Shown here: positions 16,448-24,698 of the stretch, piece by piece
Position numbering within the stretch: the first letter of the stretch is position 1
How the letters are laid out: each line of letters starts with the position of its first letter
Assembly: GCA_031732755.1 (NCBI GenBank)
Contig: JAVMKI010000074.1
Coordinates: forward strand, 9,892 to 73,891
Length of the DNA stretch: 64,000 bases
From: Contendibacter sp031732755
GTDB lineage: Bacteria > Pseudomonadota > Gammaproteobacteria > Competibacterales > Competibacteraceae
Direction of reading: 5' to 3'
Program-made: the position numbers and the translations under genes
Notes under the pieces: generated by a model
Seen by the model: only the letters and a program-made list of their open reading frames with translations
Databases searched by the model: none
Told to the model about the DNA's origin: nothing

Positions 16448-18250
16448 TCAGCGCCACAACAGGAGATGCTCGACCGCCGGCCCCAGAGCCAGCGCGGGAA
16501 CGTAGTTCAGCAGACCCACCAACAGTACCGTGCCGATCAGTAAGGTCACGAACAGCGGTCCGTGGGTCGGCAATGTGCCCGAAGTCGCGGCGAGACGTTT
16601 TTTCGCCGCCAGCGCGCCGGCCATCGCCAACACCGGCACGATGACGCCGAAGCGGCCAAACCACATGGCGATGGCCAACAGCACGTTGTAGAAGGGCGTG
16701 TTGGCGGAGAGACCGGCGAAGGCGCTGCCGTTGTTGTTGGCGGCCGAAGTGAAGGCGTACAGCACTTCCGAGAAGCCGTGCGCGCCAGGATTCAGGATGC
16801 CGGCTTGGCCGCTGGCGGTCATCACGGCGATGGCGGTTCCGCCGAGCACCAGGAGCGGCGTTACCAAAATCGCGATGGCGGTCATTTTCATCTCGTAGGC
16901 TTCGATCTTCTTGCCCAGATATTCGGGCGTGCGGCCGATCATCAGGCCGGCGATAAAGACCGCCATGATGGCGAACACCAACATGCCGTAAAGGCCGGAA
17001 CCGACGCCACCGAACACCACTTCACCGAGCTGCATCATCACTAGCGGCACTCCTCCACCGAGCGGCGTGAACGAATCGTGCATGGCGATGACCGCGCCAC
17101 AGGAGGCGGCGGTGGTGAGAGTGGCAAATAGACCTGAATCCGCGATACCGAAGCGGGTTTCCTTGCCTTCCATGTTGCCGCCCGCCTGCATCACGCTGGC
17201 GCTTTGATCGACGCCGACGGCGGTAAACAGCGGATTGCCCTGTTGCTCGAAATACGTCGCCGCGACGGTCATCGCCACGAACAGCACGGTCATGGCAGCC
17301 AGCACCGCCCAGCCTTGGCGAGGGTCGCCAACCATGCGGCCGAAGGTAAGACACAACGCGCCCGGTATCAGAAAAATCGCCAGCATTTGCAGAAAATTGG
17401 TCAGCGGCGTCGGATTTTCGAACGGATGCGCCGAATTAGCGTTAAAGAAACCGCCGCCGTTGGTGCCGATCATCTTGATCGCTTCCTGCGAGGCGACCGG
17501 CCCCATCGCCAGCGTCTGGGTTCGGGTTGTCGCAGGCTCGGTCACTGGATTGCCCTGGTCGTCCTTGAGCGGCTGACCGGCGGCGTCCAATTTGGGAGCG
17601 TCATAATGGGTCGCTTCCAGGGTGGTCACATCCTGGTAAGCGGCGAAATTCTGAATAACCCCTTGGCTAACCAGAAACACCGCGAACGCCAGGGATAGCG
17701 GTAACAGCACGTAGAGCGTAATGCGTGTCAGATCGACCCAAGCATTGCCGATGCTGTGCGCGGTGTGACGAGCGAAGCCGCGAATCAAAGCGATGACGAC
17801 CACGATGCCGGTTGCCGCCGACAAAAAATTTTGCACCGTCAGGGCGAGCATCTGCGTCAAATAACTCATGGTGGTTTCGCCGCCGTAGCCTTGCCAGTTG
17901 GTGTTGGTGACGAAACTGACGGCGGTGTTGAACGCTGAATCGGGACTGACGTTGGCCATCTGTTGCGGATTGAGCGGCAGCCAGAACTGGAGCCGTTGCA
18001 AGGCATAGACGGCGAGCGCGCCCAATCCATTGAATAACAGAAGAGCGAGCGCGTACTGTAGCCATCCCATTTCCTCATCTTGGCGGACACCGCAGAGGCG
18101 ATAGAGCAGCGTTTCGAGCGGGCCGCCGAGCCGCAGCGCCCACGAACGCCCTTCCGCCACTTCCGCGATGTAAACACCGAGCGGTTTGACCAGGACCAGG
18201 AGAGCGAGCAGATAAAGCCCGAGCAGTGACCAGGCATGCGGAGTCATCAT
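16448..18250 (-). CDS. kdpA: KdpA, potassium-transporting ATPase potassium-binding subunit
   Basis: A 600-residue integral membrane protein with about ten helices and the repeated selectivity-filter-like segments of KdpA (VTNTNWQGYGGE near 114, and GTNGGGFFNANSAHPFENP near 263). ATGATG at 18250/18247 offers two adjacent starts behind a GGAGG site; the first overlaps the kdpF stop by 4 bases. KdpA binds and conducts potassium in the KdpFABC complex. Longer upstream readings overlap kdpF completely and were rejected. Confidence 0.96.
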   Translation of the reverse strand: MMTPHAWSLLGLYLLALLVLVKPLGVYIAEVAEGRSWALRLGGPLETLLYRLCGVRQDEEMGWLQYALALLLFNGLGALAVYALQRLQFWLPLNPQQMANVSPDSAFNTAVSFVTNTNWQGYGGETTMSYLTQMLALTVQNFLSAATGIVVVIALIRGFARHTAHSIGNAWVDLTRITLYVLLPLSLAFAVFLVSQGVIQNFAAYQDVTTLEATHYDAPKLDAAGQPLKDDQGNPVTEPATTRTQTLAMGPVASQEAIKMIGTNGGGFFNANSAHPFENPTPLTNFLQMLAIFLIPGALCLTFGRMVGDPRQGWAVLAAMTVLFVAMTVAATYFEQQGNPLFTAVGVDQSASVMQAGGNMEGKETRFGIADSGLFATLTTAASCGAVIAMHDSFTPLGGGVPLVMMQLGEVVFGGVGSGLYGMLVFAIMAVFIAGLMIGRTPEYLGKKIEAYEMKMTAIAILVTPLLVLGGTAIAVMTASGQAGILNPGAHGFSEVLYAFTSAANNNGSAFAGLSANTPFYNVLLAIAMWFGRFGVIVPVLAMAGALAAKKRLAATSGTLPTHGPLFVTLLIGTVLLVGLLNYVPALALGPAVEHLLLWR

Positions 18251-18336
18251 AGGTCCTCCGCCATGAGCAAAGCGGTAATGAGATAGATCAACAATCCGGC
18301 TGAGACGAGACTGCCGAGAACATAGAGCCAAGTCAT
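18247..18336 (-). CDS. kdpF: KdpF, small stabilising subunit of the Kdp ATPase
   Basis: A 29-residue single-helix membrane peptide, starting Met-Thr-Trp-Leu-Tyr and ending Met-Ala-Glu-Asp-Leu, typical of KdpF in length and hydrophobicity. A GGGAGA ribosome site precedes the ATG. The stop overlaps the kdpA start (ATGA), and its own start overlaps the stop of the next small peptide upstream. KdpF sits at the KdpA-KdpB interface in known complexes. Confidence 0.9.
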   Translation of the reverse strand: MTWLYVLGSLVSAGLLIYLITALLMAEDL

Positions 18337-18425
18337 GGTGTATCTCCCAATCTGGCGCAACCGGTCGCGAGACCGGCGGTCATCGAGAAAAATAGCGCTA
18401 TCGCAACAAGATAGACGAAATCCAT
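18333..18425 (-). CDS. 30-residue membrane peptide upstream of kdpF
   Basis: A short frame with a strong ribosome site (GGAGG, 6 bases before the ATG) encoding a single predicted helix. It begins MDFVYLVAIALFF and ends in a polar tail with Cys-Ala-Arg-Leu. Its TGA overlaps the kdpF ATG (ATGA), which is the coupling pattern used throughout this operon. I recall similar short peptides before kdpF in other Proteobacteria but cannot name a described family. It may be a second KdpF-like accessory subunit. Confidence 0.65.
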   Translation of the reverse strand: MDFVYLVAIALFFSMTAGLATGCARLGDTP

Positions 18426-18483
18426 GCCGCACCTCCGCGCGTGAGCACAATGAAAGGAAACATCCGGTGAATGGCGAACGCGG

Positions 18484-18579
18484 TCAGCGCCGGCGAACCA
18501 ACCAAGCGCAGAGTTCGATCAAAAAGGTCATCAACAGGTAAAAACCAACCATGACGCCCAGCATGAACAAATCGTCCAC
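18484..18579 (-). CDS. 31-residue membrane peptide at the head of the kdp operon
   Basis: A GTG-started frame with a GGAGG ribosome site 5 bases upstream. It encodes one hydrophobic helix (about residues 4-28; includes MLGVMVGFYLLMTFLIEL) followed by three arginines, giving a clear inside-positive end. It lies about 60 bases upstream of the 30-residue peptide and is the first frame after the putative promoter region. Function unknown; inferred to be a Kdp-associated micro-protein. Confidence 0.5.
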   Translation of the reverse strand: MDDLFMLGVMVGFYLLMTFLIELCAWLVRRR

Positions 18580-18627
18580 GGCACGCCTCCACGCGACGAC
18601 TTCAACGTTGTGGAGCATAAGGCGCTA

Positions 18628-18690
18628 GTTGAAAAATCGGGGTAAAAATCAAGCAGTCCCGTATAAAGAAGATGTAAATTCAAACTCGGA
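18628..18690 (-). promoter_or_regulatory. Candidate kdp promoter/KdpE-binding region
   Basis: The space between the first kdp micro-ORF and the divergent zinc-ribbon gene is AT-rich. Read on the minus strand it holds TTTATAC followed by TTTTTACCCCG. This loosely recalls the T-rich KdpE site of Escherichia coli. No convincing -35/-10 pair was found, so this is a suggestion only. Confidence 0.25.
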
Positions 18691-18758
18691 GCATACAACG
18701 TCGAATCTGCTAGACTTTCGAACGCTGTCCAAATCCGCTTTTGGAGAAATCCATCGCC

Positions 18759-19991
18759 ATGCCGCAGGAATCGGAAATCCCCGCCGCCGACCAAACCCCG
18801 GAGCCCCGCCGCTTCCCGTGCGCGCAATGCGGCGCTTCGCTCACTTACGTGCCCGGCATGGAGACCTTGCGCTGTACCCACTGTGGCCACGAGAATCCCA
18901 TTACCGCCGCCACCGCGCCGATTCTGGAACAGGATTTCCGGGAGACGTTGCGCACGCTGGCCAGCGCCACCACCGCCAGCGACCATGTCATCATCCATTG
19001 CGATTCCTGTGGGGCGTTGTTCAGCTTCGACGCCAGCGCCCATGCCGGGTTATGTCCATTCTGCGGCGCGCCAGCGGTGGCGAAAACCGAACAACACCGC
19101 CAATTGCGGGTTCAGGCCCTGCTGCCCTTCAAGGTGACTCGCGATCAGGCCCGCGCGGCATTCCGCGCCTGGCTCGGCCAGCGGTGGTTCGCGCCCGGTG
19201 GTCTTAAGGATTACGCTCGCAACGACGCCACGCTGGCCGGCCTGTATGTGCCCTACTGGACCTACGACGCCGAAACCACCACGACTTATCAAGGGGAACG
19301 GGGCGATGACTACCAGGTTCAGGAAACCTACCGCGCCATCGAGAATGGTAACGAGGTGGAACGCACCCGGCTGGTGACCAAGACCCGTTGGACCCCGACC
19401 GCGGGCACGGTCGCGCGTTTTTTCGACGACGTGCTGGTGCTGGCCAGCCGCTCACTGCCGCGAGATATGACCGAGCGGCTGGAGCCTTGGGATCTGGCGC
19501 ATCTGACGCCATACCAGGAGGAATATTTAAGTGGCTTTCGCAGCGAGATGTATCAGGTCACCCTAGAGCAAGGCTTCGAACACGCGCGCGAGATCATGGC
19601 CCTTACCATCCGCCGTGACATCGAGCGCGACATCGGCGGCGACCACCAGCGCATTCGCGCGACCGACACTCATTACGGTGAGGTTTCCTTCAAGCACATT
19701 CTGCTGCCGATATGGATGTCGGCGTTCCGCTTCCGCGACAAAATTTATCGTTTCGTGGTGAACGGCCGCACTGGAGAGGTGCAGGGCGAACGGCCCTACA
19801 GCCCCTGGAAGATCGCGTTGGCTATCCTGCTGGCGGCGTTGGTGGCCGGCGGTGGGTTCGTGCTATGGCAACGTTACGCGGCGCTTCAACATCACGCGCC
19901 AACGCCGGGCGCGCGCATTTACCATGGCTCTTCTTTTCCAAAGCCAATGCAGAACATCGCGCTTTCAACGTCCATTGATGGAACGGCCTAA
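18759..19991 (+). CDS. Zinc-ribbon protein with C-terminal membrane anchor
   Basis: About 410 residues. The N-terminus has two zinc-ribbon units, CAQC...CTHC and CDSC...CPFC (within the first 100 residues). A large soluble region follows with PYWTYDAE near 165, then one transmembrane helix near residues 350-372. Proteins of this kind are often mislabelled as primosomal-protein-like; no helicase motif is present. Homologues often accompany SPFH/TelA genes, which occur here at 46.7-49.0 kb. The ATG at 18759 follows GGAG at 12 bases; a TTG at 18741 is the alternative. Confidence 0.65.
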   Translation: MPQESEIPAADQTPEPRRFPCAQCGASLTYVPGMETLRCTHCGHENPITAATAPILEQDFRETLRTLASATTASDHVIIHCDSCGALFSFDASAHAGLCPFCGAPAVAKTEQHRQLRVQALLPFKVTRDQARAAFRAWLGQRWFAPGGLKDYARNDATLAGLYVPYWTYDAETTTTYQGERGDDYQVQETYRAIENGNEVERTRLVTKTRWTPTAGTVARFFDDVLVLASRSLPRDMTERLEPWDLAHLTPYQEEYLSGFRSEMYQVTLEQGFEHAREIMALTIRRDIERDIGGDHQRIRATDTHYGEVSFKHILLPIWMSAFRFRDKIYRFVVNGRTGEVQGERPYSPWKIALAILLAALVAGGGFVLWQRYAALQHHAPTPGARIYHGSSFPKPMQNIALSTSIDGTA

Positions 19992-19992
19992 G

Positions 19993-21153
19993 ATGTCCCT
20001 GATTCGATTTCCCGCAATCTGGATGCGCGGCGGCACCAGTAAAGGCCTGTTCGTCGATCCCGCCGATCTGCCCGCCGAGCCAGCGCGGCGGGATGCCCTA
20101 TTGCGGCGCGCCCTCGGCAGTCCTGATCCTTATGGAACACAAATGGACGGTTTGGGCGGCGCCACTTCCAGCACCAGCAAGGTGGCGCTGGTGTCCCGCT
20201 CGACTCGACCGGGCTTCGATCTCGACTATTGTTTTGGCGCGGTGGCGGTGGGCGAGGCGGTGATCGACTGGTCCGGCAACTGTGGCAATCTGAGCGCCGC
20301 AGTCGGCGTGTTCGGCCTGAATCGCGGCCTGGTCGCCGCGTCGCCCACCGACAGCGTCGTTACCTTGCGCATCTGGCAGGCCAACCTCGGCCAGACCATC
20401 CTGGCGCATCTGTCGGTACGCCATGGGCAAGCGGTGGAAGAGGGTGCTTTCCCTCTGGCTGGCGTTGCCTTCCCCGGAGCCGAAATCGTTCTCGACTTTC
20501 TCGATCCTGGTGGCGAAACTATTTTGTTGCCCACTGGCCAACCGACCGACCGGCTGGAAATACCGGGGTTCGGCACCATCGAGGCCAGTCTGATCAACGC
20601 GGGCAACCCTACCATCTTCGTCCGCGCTGCCGATCTCGGCCTGACCGGCGCGGAAAGCCCCGCCGATTTCAACCGGGACGCGGCGTTGCTGGACTGCTGC
20701 GAAGCTGTCCGCGCCCACGGCGCGGTGGCGATGGGCCTGGCCGCTTGCGCCGAGGATGCCACGGCTCACCGTCCCCATACGCCCAAGCTGGCTTTCGTCG
20801 CCCCGGCCCGCGCTTACCACGCCACCGACGGTTCCCTGGTCACCGCAAGCGCGGTGGACCTCACCGCCCGCATCCTGTCCATGGGCAAGCTGCACCACGC
20901 CTTCACCGCCACCGGCGCGGTGGCCCTGGCGGTGGCGGCAATGTTGCCCGGAAGCGTGGCGCGAGCCGCGCTTGGCGCTCCCGTCGTCACTGGCTCCGAG
21001 ATTCGGATCGGCCATGCCGCCGGAGTGATGGCCGTCGGCGCCACGGTGGTGGCCGACCACGACCAATGGCGGGCGGAAAAGGTCATCCTGCGGCGCAGCG
21101 CCCGCCGCCTGATGGAGGGGTGGGTGTGGGTGCCCGATGGCGAAACGCCCTGA
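19993..21153 (+). CDS. prpF: PrpF-family isomerase (2-methylaconitate cis-trans isomerase-like)
   Basis: A 386-residue protein with PrpF family hallmarks: MRGGTSKGLF at the start, GATSSTSKVAL near 57, a WSGNCGNLS active-site segment near 95, and SMGKLHHAFTATGAVAL near 300. PrpF isomerises 2-methylaconitate in the methylcitrate pathway; close relatives act on 4-oxalomesaconate or related acids. No prpB/C/D neighbours are visible, so the substrate is uncertain. It starts one base after the preceding gene's stop; a longer upstream reading overlaps that gene. Confidence 0.8.
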   Translation: MSLIRFPAIWMRGGTSKGLFVDPADLPAEPARRDALLRRALGSPDPYGTQMDGLGGATSSTSKVALVSRSTRPGFDLDYCFGAVAVGEAVIDWSGNCGNLSAAVGVFGLNRGLVAASPTDSVVTLRIWQANLGQTILAHLSVRHGQAVEEGAFPLAGVAFPGAEIVLDFLDPGGETILLPTGQPTDRLEIPGFGTIEASLINAGNPTIFVRAADLGLTGAESPADFNRDAALLDCCEAVRAHGAVAMGLAACAEDATAHRPHTPKLAFVAPARAYHATDGSLVTASAVDLTARILSMGKLHHAFTATGAVALAVAAMLPGSVARAALGAPVVTGSEIRIGHAAGVMAVGATVVADHDQWRAEKVILRRSARRLMEGWVWVPDGETP

Positions 21154-21166
21154 ATCCCTGGTTGTT

Positions 21167-21412
21167 TCAGGCAAAGGGCGCGAACGCCGGTGGATCACAA
21201 TCCGGCAACCCGGATTCTCCCATGATCTGGCTCCAGAGTTGGGGCAAGGTCAGGTCGAGCGTCTGGCATGCCTCATCCAGGCTGACGTAGCGGTGCCGCA
21301 CCAGGAAGCGGCTGGCGGCTGATGCGGCGGTGTGGCGGTCGTTCAGGGGCAAATCCTCGAAGCGCATGGCGGGCCTCGGTTCTGTGAGCTTGGACATCGT
21401 CCGCCATTTCAT
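21167..21412 (-). CDS. Small hypothetical protein
   Basis: An 81-residue frame with a plausible amino-acid composition: a central helical segment SRFLVRHRYVSLDEACQTL, and an acidic/proline-rich end. Several ATG codons (21412, 21397, 21367) could start it; none has a strong ribosome site. It lies convergent with prpF and downstream of the MFS gene on the same strand. No family recognised; it may be spurious. Confidence 0.35.
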   Translation of the reverse strand: MKWRTMSKLTEPRPAMRFEDLPLNDRHTAASAASRFLVRHRYVSLDEACQTLDLTLPQLWSQIMGESGLPDCDPPAFAPFA

Positions 21413-21460
21413 CGGATGCGTCTAAAGCTGTCCAGCGGTTCCGTTTCCTTATTACCCGAA

Positions 21461-22681
21461 TCACGGCCTTTGCTCGGTGGCGATGACCGCGACCGCAGGG
21501 GTTGGCATCGTTGGCATCGCATCCCGCATCACCCAGCTCCGCAGCAGCAGGGCAGCCAGTAGCGCGCAGCTTCCCGCGACGCCAAAGGCCAGCGCGGGTC
21601 CCACGCTCTGCCACAGCCAGCCGAACAACAGGGAAGCCGGCAACAGCATCAGCCCCGCTGTCAGGTTGAACCAGCCATAAGCCGTGCCCAGCAGGGCAAC
21701 GGGCGCCAAATCCGCGACCAGGGCTTTTTCCACCCCCTCAGTCGCCGCCAGAAACAAACCGTAACCGGCGAACAAAGGCCACAAGAGCCAAGCCGGGCCA
21801 CCGTTTAGGCCCAAAATCAGGTAGAACACCCCGTAGAGGGTCCAGCCGGACAGGATCAGGCGTTGTCGACCCAGACGGTCGGACAAGCCCGACAGTGGAG
21901 TGGAAAACAGCATCGCCACGGTTGAAACCAACGCCCACAAGAGCGGAACCTGGATATCGGGCAAACCCAGTTCCCGCGCGCGCAACAGCAGGAACGTGTT
22001 GGATGAGTTACCCAGGGTGAACAGCGCCAGCACCAGCAAATAGCGTTTGAAGGTGGGCGGAAATCCTTGCAGCGTCCAACTGAACGGAACGGGCGGCGCT
22101 TTCCCGATCCGGGATGGTTCCCGGATGCAGAGGGTGAGCACGATGGCAATGGCGCCTGGCACGGCGGCCCACAGAAAAATAGTGCGCAGTGGGACATCGA
22201 GCGCCAACAGCCCAGTGGCTAGAAGCGGGCCAATCACCGCGCCGGCGTTGTCCATCGCCCGGTGCAGGCCAAACGCCAGACCGCGTTGCGTCGGATCCAC
22301 GGTCGCCGCCAGCAGCGCATCGCGTGGCGAACTGCGCAAGCCCTTCCCGACCCGGTCGGCGAAGCGTAGCGCCAGCACGGTTGGCCAGGTGGTGGCGAAA
22401 GCCATGAGCGGACGGGCGATGGCGGCGAGGCTGTAGCCACCGACGACCCAGGGTTTGGCAGCGGCGGCCTTATCGGCCAACACCCCAGCGAACAGCTTCA
22501 ATAGACTGCTGGTCGCCTCGGCAATGCCTTCGATGATCCCCAAAGCTTTGGGGCCGGCCATCAACACCGAGGCCAAGTACAGCGGCACCAAGGGGTACAG
22601 CAGTTCGCTGGCCGAGTCATTCAGCAGACTGATCAGTCCTAACAGCCAGACGGTGGCGGGCAAAGCGAAGAGGGATTTCAA
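21461..22681 (-). CDS. Major facilitator superfamily transporter
   Basis: A 406-residue protein with about 12 hydrophobic helices. It has an MFS motif A-like segment (LRFADRVGKGLRSSPRDALL, near 104-123) after helix 2-3, and a similar one mid-protein (GLSDRLGRQRLIL). The Arg-Gly-X-Arg-X-X-Pro-Arg-Asp pattern resembles YfkF/Bcr-type drug or solute exporters; substrate unknown. The start is TTG at 22681: an AAGGA site lies 9 bases upstream, and the TTGA overlaps the stop of a 41-residue frame, implying coupling. Confidence 0.83.
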   Translation of the reverse strand: MKSLFALPATVWLLGLISLLNDSASELLYPLVPLYLASVLMAGPKALGIIEGIAEATSSLLKLFAGVLADKAAAAKPWVVGGYSLAAIARPLMAFATTWPTVLALRFADRVGKGLRSSPRDALLAATVDPTQRGLAFGLHRAMDNAGAVIGPLLATGLLALDVPLRTIFLWAAVPGAIAIVLTLCIREPSRIGKAPPVPFSWTLQGFPPTFKRYLLVLALFTLGNSSNTFLLLRARELGLPDIQVPLLWALVSTVAMLFSTPLSGLSDRLGRQRLILSGWTLYGVFYLILGLNGGPAWLLWPLFAGYGLFLAATEGVEKALVADLAPVALLGTAYGWFNLTAGLMLLPASLLFGWLWQSVGPALAFGVAGSCALLAALLLRSWVMRDAMPTMPTPAVAVIATEQRP

Positions 22682-22803
22682 CGGACGAAATCCTTCGAAC
22701 GCGCCTCTGATTCAGGCGACGTGGCGAAGCCGGGCACGTTCAGGTTGGGCCAGACAGTAAACATGAAACCAGGGATCGTTTCCTGATGAATGCGGTGTTC
22801 CAT
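22678..22803 (-). CDS. 41-residue small protein between HD-GYP regulator and MFS genes
   Basis: A short frame starting Met-Glu-His-Arg-Ile, not hydrophobic, with a strong AGGAG site 6 bases before its ATG; that site overlaps the stop codon of the HD-GYP gene. Its stop overlaps the TTG start of the MFS gene. The placement suggests a genuine coupled mini-gene or leader peptide. No homologue recognised. Confidence 0.45.
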   Translation of the reverse strand: MEHRIHQETIPGFMFTVWPNLNVPGFATSPESEARSKDFVR

Positions 22804-22812
22804 GAACGGCTC

Positions 22813-23991
22813 CTACCCCCTGCCCGGCTGGCTACGCCCATCCGTAATGGCGCTGGTCAGGTAGTCCGCTTTCTTCGCGAGATCACGGTCGGAATCCGAG
22901 TAGCGTTGGGCAATGGCCTTGAACTCATGCTGAACCTCGATAAAGGCGTCAACCATATCCGGGTCGAAATGGTTGCCCCTTCCTTCGATGATAATTTGCA
23001 CCGCCTTCTCGTGAGGCATACCCTCTTTATAGACACGACGGCTGATCAACGCATCGTAAACATCGGCGATGGCCATCAAGCGCGCCGAAATTGGAATGAC
23101 ATCTCCAGAGATTCCTTCTGGATAACCAGTGCCATCCCACTTTTCCTGATGGCTATAAGCGATTTCCTTGGCCAAGGTGAGAAATTCGACATTGATGCCG
23201 AGGGCCTTTTCCGCATGTTCAATCGCGTCACGCCCCAACACCGTGTGATTTTTCATGATCTCAAATTCATGGGGTTCAAAACGACCGGGCTTAAGGAGAA
23301 TGCGGTCCGGGATGCCCACTTTGCCAATATCGTGCAGTGGCGCTGACTTGAAAAGCATCTCGATATTGTACGGCGTCAGGAAATGGCTGAAACGGGGATG
23401 GTTCCGCAAATGGGTAGCCAGTATCCGAACATAATACTGGGTCCGGATAATATGATTCCCAGTATCCGAATCTCGCGTTTCGGCCAAGGAGGCCATGACC
23501 ATGATGGTGACATCCTGAATCGCCATGATTTCCTTGGTGCGCTTGGTCACCTCATTTTCCAGGAATTCATTCCGGTCACGCAGAAAATCCGCCGCCTCCT
23601 TGTTTTGTAGCTGAGTCTTCACTCTAGCCAAGACGATTGGTGGATTGATCGGTTTGATGATATAGTCATCCGCGCCCATATCCAGGCCTCTTTTTTCATC
23701 CTCGGTCCCGGTCATGGCGGTAAGGAAAATAATTGGAATGTGGCGTATTCTCGGATCAGATTTCAATAGCTTGCAAACATCATAACCCGATAATCCTGGC
23801 ATCATGATATCGAGCAGAATCAAATCCGGTGGATTGTCACCATAAGCGATTTTAAGGGCTTTTTCACCATTGTTGGCCACTTTGACCTTGTAATAATCCT
23901 TAAGCACATCGGCCATGAGAGTCAGATTTTCCAAGGTGTCATCCACGACCAGAATGGTTCGCTTTTCGAGGAACTCGTGTTGATTCGTCAT
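22813..23991 (-). CDS. Response regulator with HD-GYP phosphodiesterase domain
   Basis: A 392-residue protein. The receiver domain (10-130) has its phospho-acceptor in LILLDIMMPG and Lys in DDYIIKPIN; a coiled linker follows. The HD-GYP domain has HDIGKVGIPD near 219-228 and HQEKWDGTGYPEG near 282-294. The family hydrolyses cyclic di-GMP. The complete HD and GYP motifs suggest activity. It heads an apparent operon with a small protein and an MFS transporter; no cognate kinase is adjacent, though a large hybrid kinase lies elsewhere in the window. Confidence 0.92.
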   Translation of the reverse strand: MTNQHEFLEKRTILVVDDTLENLTLMADVLKDYYKVKVANNGEKALKIAYGDNPPDLILLDIMMPGLSGYDVCKLLKSDPRIRHIPIIFLTAMTGTEDEKRGLDMGADDYIIKPINPPIVLARVKTQLQNKEAADFLRDRNEFLENEVTKRTKEIMAIQDVTIMVMASLAETRDSDTGNHIIRTQYYVRILATHLRNHPRFSHFLTPYNIEMLFKSAPLHDIGKVGIPDRILLKPGRFEPHEFEIMKNHTVLGRDAIEHAEKALGINVEFLTLAKEIAYSHQEKWDGTGYPEGISGDVIPISARLMAIADVYDALISRRVYKEGMPHEKAVQIIIEGRGNHFDPDMVDAFIEVQHEFKAIAQRYSDSDRDLAKKADYLTSAITDGRSQPGRG

Positions 23992-24627
23992 TTAATAGAT
24001 TCTCCTTCAGAAAGCGGTTGTAAAAATTGATAGTCACAGAGAAACTTTTGTTCGCTAAACGAAGCGAATCGGCTGAAAAAACGGAATAGGCATGGTGTTT
24101 AGTGTAGTCGATTTGACCACTGTAGGCAGCATCCGCTCGCACTCTAAAACAGGTTTCAAACGAACAACCATGCGCTCCCCCACGCGGGGGACCACGCAAA
24201 CTATCCAGATTGATACTCCACGCTGGCTTGCCCTATCATGGGGCAATTCGTCGAGTTGCACCATCAGGCGGACAACGTCATGGACAAAGCCTTGCTGCAC
24301 TGCGACACAACCGATCACAGGGCACGATACGCTGGGGTCACAAGATCGACCTGGATTGAATATCCCTCAGCGGCATCGGAAGATTGAGAGTATAGCCTTC
24401 ATCCAACTTCCAGGTTGACAAGATATAACTGGAATTTGGTCAGCGGCCTGACACTGTTCTTCATGCAATTGACACCAACCGGTCGCACAACCGTCTGACC
24501 CGATGATTGTTGAGACCATCACTCCCTTGATTTCAGTGCCACCGATAACAAGGTTCTCCCGAACTCATCACCATCGAGCGCTCGTCGATGGTCGCCATAG
24601 GGTTAGTGGGAAAATGCAGGCCGACTT
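23992..24627. other. Intergenic stretch without a convincing gene
   Basis: About 640 bases between the HD-GYP gene and the AraC-type regulator. Short frames on both strands (for example 24055-24318 and 24092-24418) overlap each other, lack ribosome sites and have no recognisable motif. One small GC hairpin (CCCCC-ACGC-GGGGG, 24177-24190) is present. It may be decayed sequence and the regulator's upstream control region. Confidence 0.5.
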
Positions 24628-24660
24628 ATAGTTGACAACTATGGGTCATTTATTGACAAT
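24628..24660 (+). promoter_or_regulatory. Candidate promoter with overlapping palindromic operator for the AraC-type gene
   Basis: TTGACA (24632-24637), 17 bases, then GACAAT (24655-24660) form a reasonable sigma-70 pair. The -35 box lies inside a perfect inverted repeat ATAGTTG-A-CAACTAT (24628-24642), suitable for a dimeric regulator, possibly autoregulation. The AraC-type ATG is 38 bases downstream. Confidence 0.5.
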
Positions 24661-24698
24661 TCACTTTAGCCTGTCTCCGTTGCCGCCACGGATCAGTC

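Noticed and set aside
18741..19991. Primosomal protein N' (PriA-type helicase) for the zinc-ribbon gene
   Set aside because: No Walker or helicase motifs are present; only the zinc-ribbon cysteines invite that label.
24174..24192. GC hairpin resembling part of a type I-E CRISPR repeat
   Set aside because: Only one copy is present, with no spacing periodicity and no cas genes; a simple inverted repeat explains it.
24055..24418. Overlapping short frames on both strands before the AraC-type gene
   Set aside because: No ribosome sites, no recognisable motifs and mutual overlap; more likely non-coding or decayed DNA.
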